The notes: generated by a model not told the origin, from the sequence alone. A DNA stretch of 50,271 nt from an uncultured Megasphaera sp. (GCF_900539295.1 NZ_UQBH01000016.1:1-50271); one strand, 5' to 3'. Shown: positions 26,064-35,224, counted from the first letter of the stretch. Translations and numbers: made by a program.

Positions 26064-27908
26064 ATGAAACGACAATGGTTAAAAAGAGCAATTCTTTCTA
26101 TGGTAGCTTGTGGTTCCCTGTTAGGCGTCGTCCCCGGCGTACAGGCAGCCGATGTCCGGATCTTACCGGTAGATACGGCTAAATTCTTGGCAGGTGCTAA
26201 ATTTGACTTTGATGTTGAAGTTTCTAATGCTAAAGATTTGAAGAACGTCGATATTACGATTAATGGTCAGAATGCGAATCAATTCTTCGGACAGAAACTG
26301 GAAGGGAAAGATTTGGGCAACGGCGTCGTTTCTTATCGTGTCAACCAGGTAAATTTCCCGAAGACCGGTAAATATACGGTCCGCGTTTCGGCTACCGATG
26401 CAGACGGCACGAATTCTGCCGATGCACGCTACACGGTTGTTCAGGAAAAGGCTCAGAAACAGGCTAAAAACGTTATCCTCTTCGTCGGTGACGGCATGTC
26501 CCTGCAGGCCAGAGAAATGGCCCGCATCATTTCCAAAGGCCTTACCAACGGGAAATACAACGATCTCTTAGCGATGGAAAAAATGCCCCATAACGCGCTG
26601 ATTACGACGAGCGGCTATGATGCTCTGACGACAGACAGTGCCAACTCGGCTTCGGCTTATGCTACGGGTCATAAATCGGTCGTCAACGCTCTCGGCGTTT
26701 ACGAAGACTCCACCAAAGACCCCATGGACGATCCCCGCGTTGAAAACGTTGCCGAAATCCTGAAACGTACTCGCGGCATGTCCATCGGCATCATCACCCA
26801 GGCTGAATCGACGGATGCTACGCCGGCCGCTATGGTTGGCCATACGCGCCGCCGTGCTAACCAGGATCTGTTAGCTTCGGAATACCTCGAAGATTACCAT
26901 CGTCCGGACGTCATCATGGGCGGCGGCTCCAGCCGATACATTCCCCAGTCGGAAAAAGGCTCCAAACGCCATGACAATGAAAACGTCATCCAGGAATTTA
27001 AAAATAAAGGCTACACCTTCGTTACGAACTCGAAAGAAATGATGGCTGCCGACAGCAATAAACCGCTCTTGGGCCTCTTCCATCCGAGCACGATGAACGT
27101 TTATATCGATCGTGAAATGCTCAAGAATCCTGAAGTATTAGGTAAATATACGGATCAGCCGAACCTCATCAATATGACGAAAAAATCCTTGGATATCCTC
27201 AGCAAGAATCCGAAGGGCTTCTTCGCTATGATTGAAGGCGCATCGATCGACAAACAGCTCCATGCCATGGATTGGCAGCGTGCTACGTACGATACGATCG
27301 AATTCGATAAGGCTATCGAATATGCTCAGAAATGGAATAAGGAACACGGCAATGACACCTTGATCATCGTCGTCGCTGACCATGCTCACGGTGCTTCCAT
27401 TACCGGTACTTACCATGAACACGACGGAAAGAAAGGCATTGAAGCTGTCCGCACCTATGCCGATTCCATCTTCCCGACCTTCAAGGATGCCGATCACGAC
27501 GGCTTCCCCGATAATCCGGATCCCGATGTAACCCTGGCTGTTCAGTATGCTAACCATCCGGAATATTATGAAAACTACCACTTCCAGCAGAAACCGACCT
27601 ATCCGACGATTTCTCAGACGGTTACTAAACAGGAAGCTCAGGTTGCCGGCGATAAGACCGAATACCATCAGGTTTCGACCGTCGTTGCTAAAGGCAATCC
27701 GGCTCGTCACCACGCAGGCGATCCTATGGAACTCGTTCCGGCCAACATCCCCGCTACCATTGGTGATGAAACTCATGCAGCCGACGATGTACCGTTGAAT
27801 GCAGAAGGTCCGGGTTCCGAATACTTCAAAGGCGTTATGGATAACACGGAAGTATTCTTCGGAATCATGCGTGCCCTCGGCGTCGATGCTACGAAAAACG
27901 CAAAATAA
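26064..27908 (+). CDS. Secreted alkaline phosphatase (PhoA superfamily)
   Basis: 614 aa. A signal peptide (1-28, ending VQA) is followed by an Ig-like beta-rich domain (about 30-128, ending in YTVVQE). The alkaline-phosphatase domain has metal-binding D143 in LFVGDGM and nucleophile S192 in TTDSANSASAYATG. Further metal ligands are seen in EGASIDKQLHA and VVADHAHGASI. The added N-terminal domain and long C-terminal region make it longer than E. coli PhoA. Likely exported to the periplasm or surface to free phosphate from esters. A Pho-box-like array precedes it and a strong terminator follows. Confidence 0.9.
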   Translation: MKRQWLKRAILSMVACGSLLGVVPGVQAADVRILPVDTAKFLAGAKFDFDVEVSNAKDLKNVDITINGQNANQFFGQKLEGKDLGNGVVSYRVNQVNFPKTGKYTVRVSATDADGTNSADARYTVVQEKAQKQAKNVILFVGDGMSLQAREMARIISKGLTNGKYNDLLAMEKMPHNALITTSGYDALTTDSANSASAYATGHKSVVNALGVYEDSTKDPMDDPRVENVAEILKRTRGMSIGIITQAESTDATPAAMVGHTRRRANQDLLASEYLEDYHRPDVIMGGGSSRYIPQSEKGSKRHDNENVIQEFKNKGYTFVTNSKEMMAADSNKPLLGLFHPSTMNVYIDREMLKNPEVLGKYTDQPNLINMTKKSLDILSKNPKGFFAMIEGASIDKQLHAMDWQRATYDTIEFDKAIEYAQKWNKEHGNDTLIIVVADHAHGASITGTYHEHDGKKGIEAVRTYADSIFPTFKDADHDGFPDNPDPDVTLAVQYANHPEYYENYHFQQKPTYPTISQTVTKQEAQVAGDKTEYHQVSTVVAKGNPARHHAGDPMELVPANIPATIGDETHAADDVPLNAEGPGSEYFKGVMDNTEVFFGIMRALGVDATKNAK

Positions 27909-27949
27909 ATACGGCTTTGCTCAAAAGCTCCGTTACACTGCCGTTTCAT

Positions 27950-27990
27950 AAAAAATGCTGCCGCAATTTCAGATTGCGGCAGCATTTTTT
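27950..27990. terminator. Bidirectional terminator
   Basis: A perfect 18-bp stem (27950-27967 with 27973-27990), 5-nt loop, A-run and T-run at the ends. Shared by the phosphatase and the convergent mrp gene. Confidence 0.93.
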
Positions 27991-27995
27991 TATGC

Positions 27996-28832
27996 TTACT
28001 GACCGAGGACGCTGTCGAGGTAGGCAGCTGTATCCGATAAGTAGCTTGCCGGATACCCTTCGATATCGCCCTTATCGCAGTGGGCTGCGAATTCCGGATC
28101 GATAGGAAGTTTTGCCGTATGGGGAATGGCATATTTTTGTGCCGATTCTTCGACGTGGCTGTGGCCGAAGATTTCGTGTTTTTCCTGGCAGCTCGGGCAC
28201 TGGAAGTAGCTCATGTTTTCAACCAAGCCCAAGACGGGAACATGCATCATTTCCGACATGTTCAAGGCCTTTTCAACGATCATGGAAACGAGTTCCTGCG
28301 GAGACGTAATGACTAAGATGCCGTCGATGGGCAGGGACTGGAAGACCGTCAGGGGAACGTCGCCTGTTCCCGGCGGCATATCGACGAACATGTAGTCGAT
28401 GTCGCCCCAGATGACGTCGGTCCAGAACTGTTTAACGGCGCCGGAAATGACCGGTCCGCGCCATACGACGGGAGCCGCGACATCTTCCAACAGCAGGTTC
28501 ATGGACATGACCTTAATGCCGGTCTTGGTCGTAACGGGGTTGATGCCGTTGTCGTTGCCGGTGGCATGACCGGTCAGACCGAAGACTTTCGGAATCGACG
28601 GGCCGGTGATATCGGCGTCGAGGATGGCGGTTTTAAAGCCGCGGCGCTGCATTTCTACAGCCATCAGGGACGTAACCAAGGATTTGCCTACGCCGCCCTT
28701 GCCGCTGACGACGGCAATGACGTGCTTGATGTGGGAACCTTCGTGAGGGGCTGCCTGGAGGCTCTGAGGCTGGTTGCGCTGTGCGCAGGAGCTGCCGCAG
28801 CTGGAACAGTCGTGTGTACAATTTTCACTCAT
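27996..28832 (-). CDS. mrp: Mrp/NBP35-family P-loop ATPase (Fe-S carrier)
   Basis: 278 aa cytosolic ATPase that carries and transfers Fe-S clusters. Deviant Walker A VVSGKGGVGKSLV, switch LDADITGPSIPK, Walker B VDMPPGTGD, and a C-terminal CPSC cysteine pair for the bridging cluster. The N-terminus has a further cluster of cysteines (CTHDCSSCGSSC), as in NBP35-type proteins. I chose ATG 28832, 10 nt after AAAGGAG. It overlaps the upstream DUF134 gene by 8 bp. Confidence 0.9.
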   Translation of the reverse strand: MSENCTHDCSSCGSSCAQRNQPQSLQAAPHEGSHIKHVIAVVSGKGGVGKSLVTSLMAVEMQRRGFKTAILDADITGPSIPKVFGLTGHATGNDNGINPVTTKTGIKVMSMNLLLEDVAAPVVWRGPVISGAVKQFWTDVIWGDIDYMFVDMPPGTGDVPLTVFQSLPIDGILVITSPQELVSMIVEKALNMSEMMHVPVLGLVENMSYFQCPSCQEKHEIFGHSHVEESAQKYAIPHTAKLPIDPEFAAHCDKGDIEGYPASYLSDTAAYLDSVLGQ

Positions 28833-29190
28833 TGGGATCATTCTCCTTTGAACTTTTCTTTCCGGCACGGCAACAGTCGTGACGGCACGAGCCGGAACGT
28901 TCACAAACTTGGATATGGCCGCCTTCGATGACGAGGTCTTTGCCATGAATGAGGGCGTCGGCCAGCTTGCGGCGGGCCGAATTATAAATACCGGTCACCG
29001 TCGTGCGAGCTACATTGATCTGAGCGGCACACTCTTCCTGTGTCAGTCCGACCCAGTCGATCAGGCGGATGACTTCATATTCATCGACTCCCATGGCAAC
29101 CGTATCTTCCGATTGCCGTCGGTCAACCGGTCCGAAGGCTGATGAAACAGGCAGTGAACAAACACGTCGGCACCGCGGTGGTCTCGGCAT
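28825..29190 (-). CDS. DUF134 DNA-binding protein
   Basis: 121 aa. The N-terminus (MPRPPRCRRV) and the HTH region EYEVIRLIDWVGLTQEECA with ARTTVTGIYNSARRKLADAL are typical of DUF134 regulators; the C-terminus is Cys/His-rich (CERSGSCRHDCC) and could bind metal or an Fe-S cluster. It overlaps mrp, so a role as redox or Fe-S-responsive regulator of mrp is plausible. A consensus promoter with a palindrome lies immediately upstream. Confidence 0.82.
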   Translation of the reverse strand: MPRPPRCRRVCSLPVSSAFGPVDRRQSEDTVAMGVDEYEVIRLIDWVGLTQEECAAQINVARTTVTGIYNSARRKLADALIHGKDLVIEGGHIQVCERSGSCRHDCCRAGKKSSKENDPNE

Positions 29191-29213
29191 AAAATCCCTC
29201 CTTTACGCTATTT

Positions 29214-29252
29214 ATTATAGATAGATAGCTGACATATGTCAAATTATGTCAA
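29214..29252 (-). promoter_or_regulatory. Consensus promoter and palindromic operator for DUF134-mrp
   Basis: On the minus strand TTGACA (29242-29237), a 17-bp spacer and TATAAT (29219-29214), a perfect sigma-70 promoter. A 12-bp palindrome TGACATATGTCA (29230-29241) overlaps the -35, and ATGTCAA recurs 10 bp away (29246-29252), suggesting an autoregulatory operator. Confidence 0.75.
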
Positions 29253-29344
29253 GGAGGGAGTTCGTGCCGCTCTAGGAGTAAAAATGTCATGAGCGAAGCT
29301 ATTTATTTGTATATATAGGCGGAATTTCAGCGGCTGATTTTTCT

Positions 29345-30112
29345 CTAACGGACGAGGTACGCCCCGTCGACGGGGATGATGGCCCCGTTTAAATAATTCG
29401 AAGCAGCACTGGCGAGGAAAACCGTAATGCCCTTCATATCCTCCGGTGTCCCCCAACGCTTGGCCGGGATGCGGTCTAAAATTTCTTTGCTGCGGACGTC
29501 GTCTTCTATCAGCTGGGTATTCATTTCTGTTGCCATGTATCCCGGAGCAATGGCGTTGATGTTGAGGCCTTTGCCGGCCCATTCGTTGGCGAGGGCTTTG
29601 GTGAGCTGCGCGACGCCGCCCTTACTGGCTGCATAGGCCGGAACGGTATATCCGCCGAAGAAACTGAGCATGGAGGCGACGTTGATGATCTTACCGGATT
29701 TTCGGGTCAGCATATTGCGTCCGGCGAGCTGACAAAGTTGAAAGACCGTATTTAAGTTGAGGTTCAGGACATCAGTCCAATCGCTGAGCGGAAATTCTTC
29801 GGAAAAGTGACGGCGCTGCATGCCGGCATTATTGACCAGAATGTCGACGCGGCCGTCCAAGGCTGTTAAGGCTTTTTCAAAGATGACAGGAACCTGTTCC
29901 TGGTCGAGTAAGTTGCCTTGCAGGGCTAACATCGAAAGGCCTTTTTGACGACATTCGGCAGCCGTCTTTTCGGCACTGGCACTGGATCCGATGATTAATA
30001 CCGTAGCGCCCGCTTCGGCCAAGGCTTCGGCCATGCCGCGGCCGAGTCCGCGGCCGCCGCCGGTTACGATAGCTGTTTTCCCGGTTAATGCGAAATCATT
30101 TAATATAGACAT
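29345..30112 (-). CDS. SDR-family oxidoreductase, KduD-like
   Basis: 255 aa short-chain dehydrogenase. Cofactor motif TGGGRGLGRGM near the N-terminus, NNAGMQ, the catalytic Tyr-Lys in YAASKGG, and GYMATEMNT, as in 2-deoxy-D-gluconate 3-dehydrogenase (KduD). NAD or NADP-dependent oxidation or reduction of a keto-sugar acid, in the hexuronate pathway, is likely. ATG 30112 follows GGGAGGAA. It is divergent from the KduI/IolB-like gene and the TRAP remnant. Confidence 0.82.
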   Translation of the reverse strand: MSILNDFALTGKTAIVTGGGRGLGRGMAEALAEAGATVLIIGSSASAEKTAAECRQKGLSMLALQGNLLDQEQVPVIFEKALTALDGRVDILVNNAGMQRRHFSEEFPLSDWTDVLNLNLNTVFQLCQLAGRNMLTRKSGKIINVASMLSFFGGYTVPAYAASKGGVAQLTKALANEWAGKGLNINAIAPGYMATEMNTQLIEDDVRSKEILDRIPAKRWGTPEDMKGITVFLASAASNYLNGAIIPVDGAYLVR

Positions 30113-30440
30113 AATACATTCCTCCCTAAAATGATATGATGATTTATTGAAGTATATATTGGAACATAGATGAATCATCACATGAATTATCTGTGATGTA
30201 CAACTCTATTTTATAAGATAATAGAAAAAAACACAAGTGAAAATCTGGCTGTATTGGAAGGCATTAAGAGAACATATAATGATATAATTAATAAAAACAG
30301 CGGGAAAATTACGAATAAATCATAAGAATAATGGAGGTTATTACAATATTGCAATAGCCTGATGTTCGTGTTGACGAGAGATATTCATCTGATGTATTAT
30401 TAGGGCAACAAGGAAAACGTATGATGAAAAATGAGGGGAT
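30113..30440. promoter_or_regulatory. Divergent regulatory region with inverted repeat
   Basis: A/T-rich gap between the SDR gene and the TRAP remnant. It contains CATCACA (30176-30182) and TGTGATG (30192-30198), a 7-bp inverted repeat with 9-bp spacer that could be the operator of the downstream GntR regulator. No gene is visible in it. Confidence 0.4.
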
Positions 30441-30816
30441 TGTGAGAAAGTGTTATGTATTTTTCTTACCGGTCTGATGCTTATTACCCTGAGTGGCTGT
30501 GCGAGACAAAAAGAAAATCGAGTTTATACGAAGGAAAATCCCACAGTTCTTCGCAGGTCATTAACGGACGGAGAAGCTGCTTGCTACTATCAAGGAGCTA
30601 AAGTAGTTTCAAAAAGAGTCTGCGATAAGACTGGCGGCAGAATTAAAATCAATGTAATTCCCGGTGCCGCCGGTTGCTGTCAATATCTTTGCAGCAGCTT
30701 CGGTAACCAAACTCGATACGGGCAAGATTGTCAGCGGTGACATTCCTTTTTTCATCGGATAAGAAGCTGTTTATTTTGCCGTTGTACTGTTCCGGTATCT
30801 ACGACACTGTTTTTAT
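30441..30816 (+). pseudogene. TRAP transporter scar: DctP start joined to DctM end
   Basis: A lipoprotein-like start (GTG 30450 frame: MLCIFLTGLMLITLSGCA, lipobox LSGC) leads into SLTDGEAACYYQGAKVVS and KTGGRIKINVIPGA, as in DctP-type solute receptors. A frame disturbance lies at about 30450, since GTG-AGA-AAG just before reads another frame. At about 30665 the sequence jumps in another frame to PPVAVNIFAAASVTKL, the C-terminal region of the DctM large permease. The middle of dctP, all of dctQ and most of dctM are missing. The expected last residues of DctM appear only across a further frame change near 30800. It precedes the KduI-like gene. Confidence 0.72.
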
Positions 30817-30833
30817 AAAGAAAGGGGTTTATA

Positions 30834-31616
30834 ATGGATATGAATGATATGACGTCGTGGCGTGTGCAGTCGCCGGAATCTATGGGGTTCCATTCGGTCA
30901 TTACGCCGGATAAGTCAGCCTGTCAGGTGGCGCAATTGTTTCGCTTGAATCTCCCTAAAGGAGCTTCTTACCGCTTGGAGGACGATGGACGGGAACTGCA
31001 TGCCGTGTTGATTCAGGGCCGGGCTGTCATGGAACACGAGGGCTTGGGCAAGGTGGAATTGGAAAAATTAGATTCTTTCTATATTCCGGGCCGACATGCC
31101 GTTCAAATCACGGCAGTTGAAGAGTGCATCTTCTATATTGCCGGCGCTGTGTTTGACGGTATTGGCGAACCTCTCGTCCGTAAGTTTGACCGGTCCTTGC
31201 CAATCGGCGATTTTCATCAGATTCACGGAGCCGGGCCGTGCCGCCGGGAAGTCATGTTTACCCTGGCGCCGACGGACAAGGCTTCACGATTGATTTGTGG
31301 TCTTACCTGGGGCGGTGAAGGCTCGTGGACGAGCTGGCCGCCGCACCAGCATGAAAAATATTTAGAAGAAGTCTACTGCTACTTCGACATGCCGAAACCT
31401 AAATTCGGCTTCCACCTCAGTTATAAAAACAGTGGTGACGTGGATGACATCGTCGTCCATCCCGTTTATTCGGGAACCATGGTTCAGGCGCCTTATGGCT
31501 ATCACCCGACGGTGGGCTGCCCGGGAAGTCAAAATGCTTACTTCTGGGTCTTGGCGGCTTTTGATCCGATGGTACGAAAATATGACTTAGCAGAATCTGA
31601 TCCTATGAGAGTTTAA
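30834..31616 (+). CDS. KduI/IolB-family isomerase
   Basis: 260 aa double-cupin isomerase. The metal-binding motif HQHEKYLEEVYCYF (H, H, E) lies at about 179-192, and a second cupin strand includes VQAPYGYHPTVG. IolB and KduI belong to one family; KduI isomerises 5-keto-4-deoxyuronate and IolB 5-deoxyglucuronate. The neighbouring KduD-like SDR and lost TRAP transporter favour the hexuronate (KduI) role. ATG 30834 follows AAAGAAAGGGG. 17 bp separate it from the next gene. Confidence 0.75.
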   Translation: MDMNDMTSWRVQSPESMGFHSVITPDKSACQVAQLFRLNLPKGASYRLEDDGRELHAVLIQGRAVMEHEGLGKVELEKLDSFYIPGRHAVQITAVEECIFYIAGAVFDGIGEPLVRKFDRSLPIGDFHQIHGAGPCRREVMFTLAPTDKASRLICGLTWGGEGSWTSWPPHQHEKYLEEVYCYFDMPKPKFGFHLSYKNSGDVDDIVVHPVYSGTMVQAPYGYHPTVGCPGSQNAYFWVLAAFDPMVRKYDLAESDPMRV

Positions 31617-31633
31617 GAAAGGGTGTTGAAATC

Positions 31634-32602
31634 ATGGCATTTAAAGTATACGTAACAGATTATGATTATGGAACATTGGAACCTGAAAAAAACGAAGTCG
31701 CTAAAATTGGAGCCGTCTTGGTTCCGACGCAGTCTAAAACGGAAGACGCGATTATTGAAAACTGTAAAGATGCAGACGGATTGCTCAATCAATATGCACC
31801 GATTACCCGCAGGGTCATGGAATCGCTGCCGAACTTGAAAGTCGTCGGCCGCTATGGCGTTGGCGTCAATACCGTCGATCTTAAGGCTGCGACGGACTTG
31901 GGAATCCAGGTTGTCAATGTGCCGGATTTTTGTATGGATGAAGTGTCGAATCAGGCGATTACCTTGATGATGGCCTGCCATCGGAAATTGAATATCTTGA
32001 ATCATCAGGTGCACCATGGCGGCTGGGACTATCAAATTGCAAAGCCAATCCATCGTCTCAACGGACAGACCTTGGGCCTTTTAGGTTTTGGCCGTATCCC
32101 CAGAATGGTTGCTCAAAAAATGAAGGCCTTTGGCTTGAAAATTTTGGCTTACGATCCCTATGTTTCCCCTGAAGCGGGAGCGAAGGAAGGCGTTGATATG
32201 CTGCCTTTGAAGGACGTTTTGATGCAGTCGGACATCGTTTCGGTTCATGTACCCTTGACCAAAGATACGGAAAATCTGTTGAATGACGAAACCCTTTCCT
32301 GGATGAAACCGACGGCCATCGTCGTCAATACGTCGCGCGGACCTTTGATTGATGAAGCCGCCTTGTACCGGGCTTTGAAAGATGGAAAAATCGGCTATGC
32401 CGGGTTGGATGTCACGGTTCATGAACCGATTGAAAAAGATAACCCCTTGCTGACCTTGGATAATGTCATTATTACGCCGCACATTGCCTGGTATTCGGAA
32501 GAATCGGAAATAGACCTGAAAACGAAGGCTGCACGCGGTGTTGCCAGCGTCCTGAATGGAGAAAAAGCGACGTATCTCGTCAATAAGGATGTCCTTAAAT
32601 AG
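31634..32602 (+). CDS. D-2-hydroxyacid dehydrogenase (CtBP-like)
   Basis: 322 aa NAD-dependent dehydrogenase. The nucleotide motif GLLGFGRIPRMV, active-site Arg in VNTSRGPLID, Glu in DVTVHEPIEK and His in ITPHIAWYS are all present. It is close to C-terminal binding protein-type or 3-phosphoglycerate-type dehydrogenases. Following the KduI-like gene by 17 bp, it probably reduces or oxidises a 2-keto or 2-hydroxy acid of the uronate pathway. The substrate is unknown. Confidence 0.83.
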   Translation: MAFKVYVTDYDYGTLEPEKNEVAKIGAVLVPTQSKTEDAIIENCKDADGLLNQYAPITRRVMESLPNLKVVGRYGVGVNTVDLKAATDLGIQVVNVPDFCMDEVSNQAITLMMACHRKLNILNHQVHHGGWDYQIAKPIHRLNGQTLGLLGFGRIPRMVAQKMKAFGLKILAYDPYVSPEAGAKEGVDMLPLKDVLMQSDIVSVHVPLTKDTENLLNDETLSWMKPTAIVVNTSRGPLIDEAALYRALKDGKIGYAGLDVTVHEPIEKDNPLLTLDNVIITPHIAWYSEESEIDLKTKAARGVASVLNGEKATYLVNKDVLK

Positions 32603-32621
32603 CATAGGCGCATCTTCGGTC

Positions 32622-32800
32622 ATGAAAGAAGGCACGGTTATTGCCATCAGCGTCAATATGGGAACGGCAGAGAATTGGCTCAGATTCTGTCAAAAAAATT
32701 GAGCGTGCCCTTGTACGATCGACAGTTGATTCACCTTGCAGATGCTAAATTCCACGGTTTCCGTGAACCCCAGCTGCATTACCTTAGAAAAAGGCGCTGA
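32622..32800 (+). pseudogene. Remnant of a cytidylate-kinase-like protein
   Basis: ATG 32622 reads MKEGTVIAIS, after which the matching sequence continues in another frame as RQYGNGRELAQILSKKL, then SVPLYDRQLI, and stops at 32798-32800. This is the start of the cytidylate-kinase-like family (consensus ISRxYGSGGRxIAxxLAxxLxIPxYDRxLI), broken by a frameshift and truncated after about 55 residues. Usual members are about 200 aa. Confidence 0.65.
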
Positions 32801-32844
32801 TTTAATTATTAATTATATTGAAATCCTTCAGAAATGAGGAGATG

Positions 32845-32877
32845 AAAAAAACGCTGCTTTTGAAGCGGCGTTTTTTT
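32845..32877 (+). terminator. Rho-independent terminator
   Basis: A 15-bp stem with one G:U (32845-32859 with 32863-32877) ending in a T-run. It closes the uronate gene set before the GntR gene. Confidence 0.85.
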
Positions 32878-32975
32878 ATCGATTGGTTGATTTTCTCTTT
32901 TTATTGTCATTTTGGCAGTGTATCTGTTATCCTATATGTATCAGTCAGCGCGTATATGCTAGTAAGGAGTTTGAT

Positions 32976-33674
32976 ATGGTTAATTCTAAGCCCTCAAAAT
33001 CTAAAATTGAAGAAACTTCCAATAACATCATTGATTTTATTACGTCGAGGCAAATGCTGCCCGGTGATAAAATGCCGACCGAACCGGAGTTGATGGAAGA
33101 TTTGAATGTCAGCCGTTCGACCCTGCGGGAGGCGATTCGGACCTTAAGTGCCCGCAACATCTTAGAAGTGCGGCAAGGATCCGGAACCTTTATTTCGAAA
33201 CGCTGCGGTGTTCCCAGCGATCCCTTGGGACTGACCTTTATCTATGACGATGACCGCCTGGCCATCGATCTCCTCGACGTTCGTCTGATGATTGAGCCCC
33301 AGACGGCCTTGTTAGCGGCCATCCATGCGACAGACGAACAGTGTCAAAAATTACTGGACCAGTGTGCTTTAGTAGAGAAACTTATTCAATCCAATGAAGA
33401 ATATGAAGATGAAGATATTGCCCTGCACATGATGATCGCCGAAGCCAGCGGAAATCGGGTCTTGACCAACCTATCCTATATCCTTCATACTTCCGTCAAA
33501 AAGAATATCATATCGACGGCCGATGCCCTGCGGGACAACAACACCTATGTTTATCACCGCCGTATTGTCGATGCCATCGTGCGGCATGATGCAACCGGCG
33601 CCTATAACGCTATGACGATCCACGTGACGATGCTGTGGGAATTTATTACTGCAAAGTTAAATTCAAGAGGTTGA
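32976..33674 (+). CDS. FadR-type GntR regulator
   Basis: 232 aa. The N-terminal GntR winged HTH (PGDKMPTEPELMEDLNVSR and STLREAIRTLSARNILEVRQ) is followed by an FCD effector domain (RLMIEPQTALLA, metal-type H in ALHMMIAEASGN). ATG 32976 follows TAAGGAG. It follows the uronate catabolic genes after a terminator, and FadR-type GntR proteins such as UxuR/ExuR control hexuronate genes, so that role is likely. Confidence 0.87.
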   Translation: MVNSKPSKSKIEETSNNIIDFITSRQMLPGDKMPTEPELMEDLNVSRSTLREAIRTLSARNILEVRQGSGTFISKRCGVPSDPLGLTFIYDDDRLAIDLLDVRLMIEPQTALLAAIHATDEQCQKLLDQCALVEKLIQSNEEYEDEDIALHMMIAEASGNRVLTNLSYILHTSVKKNIISTADALRDNNTYVYHRRIVDAIVRHDATGAYNAMTIHVTMLWEFITAKLNSRG

Positions 33675-33778
33675 CTTCTCCTTTGACCGAACAGGGTCCT
33701 TGGTTAGAAATTCTTGATAGGACAGGCTGAACTTGTTTTCTTGAGAGCAATTAATTTTTGCATGTGACATCTTCCTTT

Positions 33779-35224
33779 CTAATGTTGATCTTCATATTGC
33801 TTTCGTTTTCGGACAAAAGTGGATGGCGTTAACCCCAGATTTTTTGAGGCTGTTCGGACGTTGCCGAAGATTTCATATGCATTTTGCATATAATTATACT
33901 CGATCTTTTCTAGGATTTCTTTTAAATTTAGTGGAAACTCAACCGGCGGTGCGTCGAAGTCGGCAGGCGTATTTTCGGCTTCCTTTTCTTTTATGATTAC
34001 GATGGGTTTGCTGGCAGGATGGATGTGAAGGTCTTCCGGCTGAATGGCATCCGAGGAACTGATGATAATGGCCCGTTCAACGATGTTTTTTAATTCGCGG
34101 ATGTTGCCGGGCCAATCGTATTCATGGAGCAGCTGCATGGACAGGTTTGTTAGATATTTTTTCATTTGGTATTTTTGATTCAGCTTTTCCAAGAAAGATA
34201 TTGATAAGGGCTCGATGTCTTTTTTTCGCATTCGCAAGGGAGGAATCGATATCGGAAAGACGGTGAGCCGGTAATAGAGATCTTCTCGGAAAGTGCCGTT
34301 TCTTACCATTTCTTCGAGATTACGGTTGGTTGCGGCAATGATTCGAGCGTCAATGGTTATGGGTTTTGTGCCGCCAACCCGCATGATTTCTTGTTCCTGC
34401 AGGGCTCGTAACAGCTTTACCTGCATGTCTTTGGGAAGTTCACCGATTTCATCAAGAAATAAGGTCCCGTTATTTGCCAGCTCGAAGAGACCGATTTTTC
34501 CCCCTTTATTAGCGCCCGTGAAGGCACCGCTTTCATATCCGAATAACTCACTTTCAATGAGGCTTTCCGGAATGGCCCCGCAATTTACTTTTATGAAACT
34601 ACTTTTAGCTCGATGGCTGTTTTGGAAGATATATCGAGCCATTACTTCTTTACCGACACCGGTTTCACCAAGCAGCATTACTGTAGTGTCCATTGAAGAA
34701 ACTCGATTGGCCAGCAGCATGGCGGCTAAGGTCGTTTCATCTTTGGCAATGATTTCTTGGTTTTCCTCAGATGTCGTTTGCAAATGAGCCAATTCTAGGG
34801 CTAAACGGTCCATGGCGGCCGTTTTTTCTTGTACGACGGCTTTTAAGTTATAAATCTCGGTTAAATCTCGGACGTTGGTCACGACCATAATAAAGTTCCC
34901 ATCTTTATCAAAAATGGGAGAGCTCGTTACTAAGGCCTCTTTTCCGGAACGGAAACGCTGCTGTATGGTAACGGGCTGTTTTGTTTTGATGACTTGTAAG
35001 GAACCGGATTCAGATATCAATTTATCACGAACCAGAGCAGCCATATTTTTACCAAGGACCTCTTCTTTTTTCAAGCCGGTAATAATTTCATAAGCGTGGT
35101 TGATGCGTACTACATTGGCTTTAGCGTCAGTAATAAATATACCGTCAAAGGAATGCTCGATAATTGCATTTAGCCGCTCTTGTGCCTCTGAGAGGGTAGA
35201 AAAAATTTTTGCTGTATTTGTCAT
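33779..35224 (-). CDS. PAS-AAA-Fis sigma-54-dependent activator
   Basis: Enhancer-binding protein of 481 aa. A PAS domain (about 12-120, HSFDGIFITDAKANVVRINHAY) is followed by a coiled-coil and a sigma-54-activating AAA+ domain with Walker A GETGVGKE (about 186-193), intact GAFTGA loop (about 233-238) and Walker B LFLDEIG. The C-terminus is a Fis-type HTH (NVRTASKNLGLTPSTFVRK). ATG 35224 follows AAAGGAG. No phosphoreceiver domain, so a small molecule or redox signal read by the PAS domain is likely. It sits directly downstream of rpoN and is the obvious activator for the -24/-12 promoter upstream of the 4-hydroxybutyrate genes. Confidence 0.93.
   Translation of the reverse strand: MTNTAKIFSTLSEAQERLNAIIEHSFDGIFITDAKANVVRINHAYEIITGLKKEEVLGKNMAALVRDKLISESGSLQVIKTKQPVTIQQRFRSGKEALVTSSPIFDKDGNFIMVVTNVRDLTEIYNLKAVVQEKTAAMDRLALELAHLQTTSEENQEIIAKDETTLAAMLLANRVSSMDTTVMLLGETGVGKEVMARYIFQNSHRAKSSFIKVNCGAIPESLIESELFGYESGAFTGANKGGKIGLFELANNGTLFLDEIGELPKDMQVKLLRALQEQEIMRVGGTKPITIDARIIAATNRNLEEMVRNGTFREDLYYRLTVFPISIPPLRMRKKDIEPLSISFLEKLNQKYQMKKYLTNLSMQLLHEYDWPGNIRELKNIVERAIIISSSDAIQPEDLHIHPASKPIVIIKEKEAENTPADFDAPPVEFPLNLKEILEKIEYNYMQNAYEIFGNVRTASKNLGLTPSTFVRKRKQYEDQH

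Noticed and set aside
30176..30198. CRP site
   Set aside because: The half-sites are in the opposite order (ATCACA first, TGTGAT second) and with wrong spacing for a CRP box.
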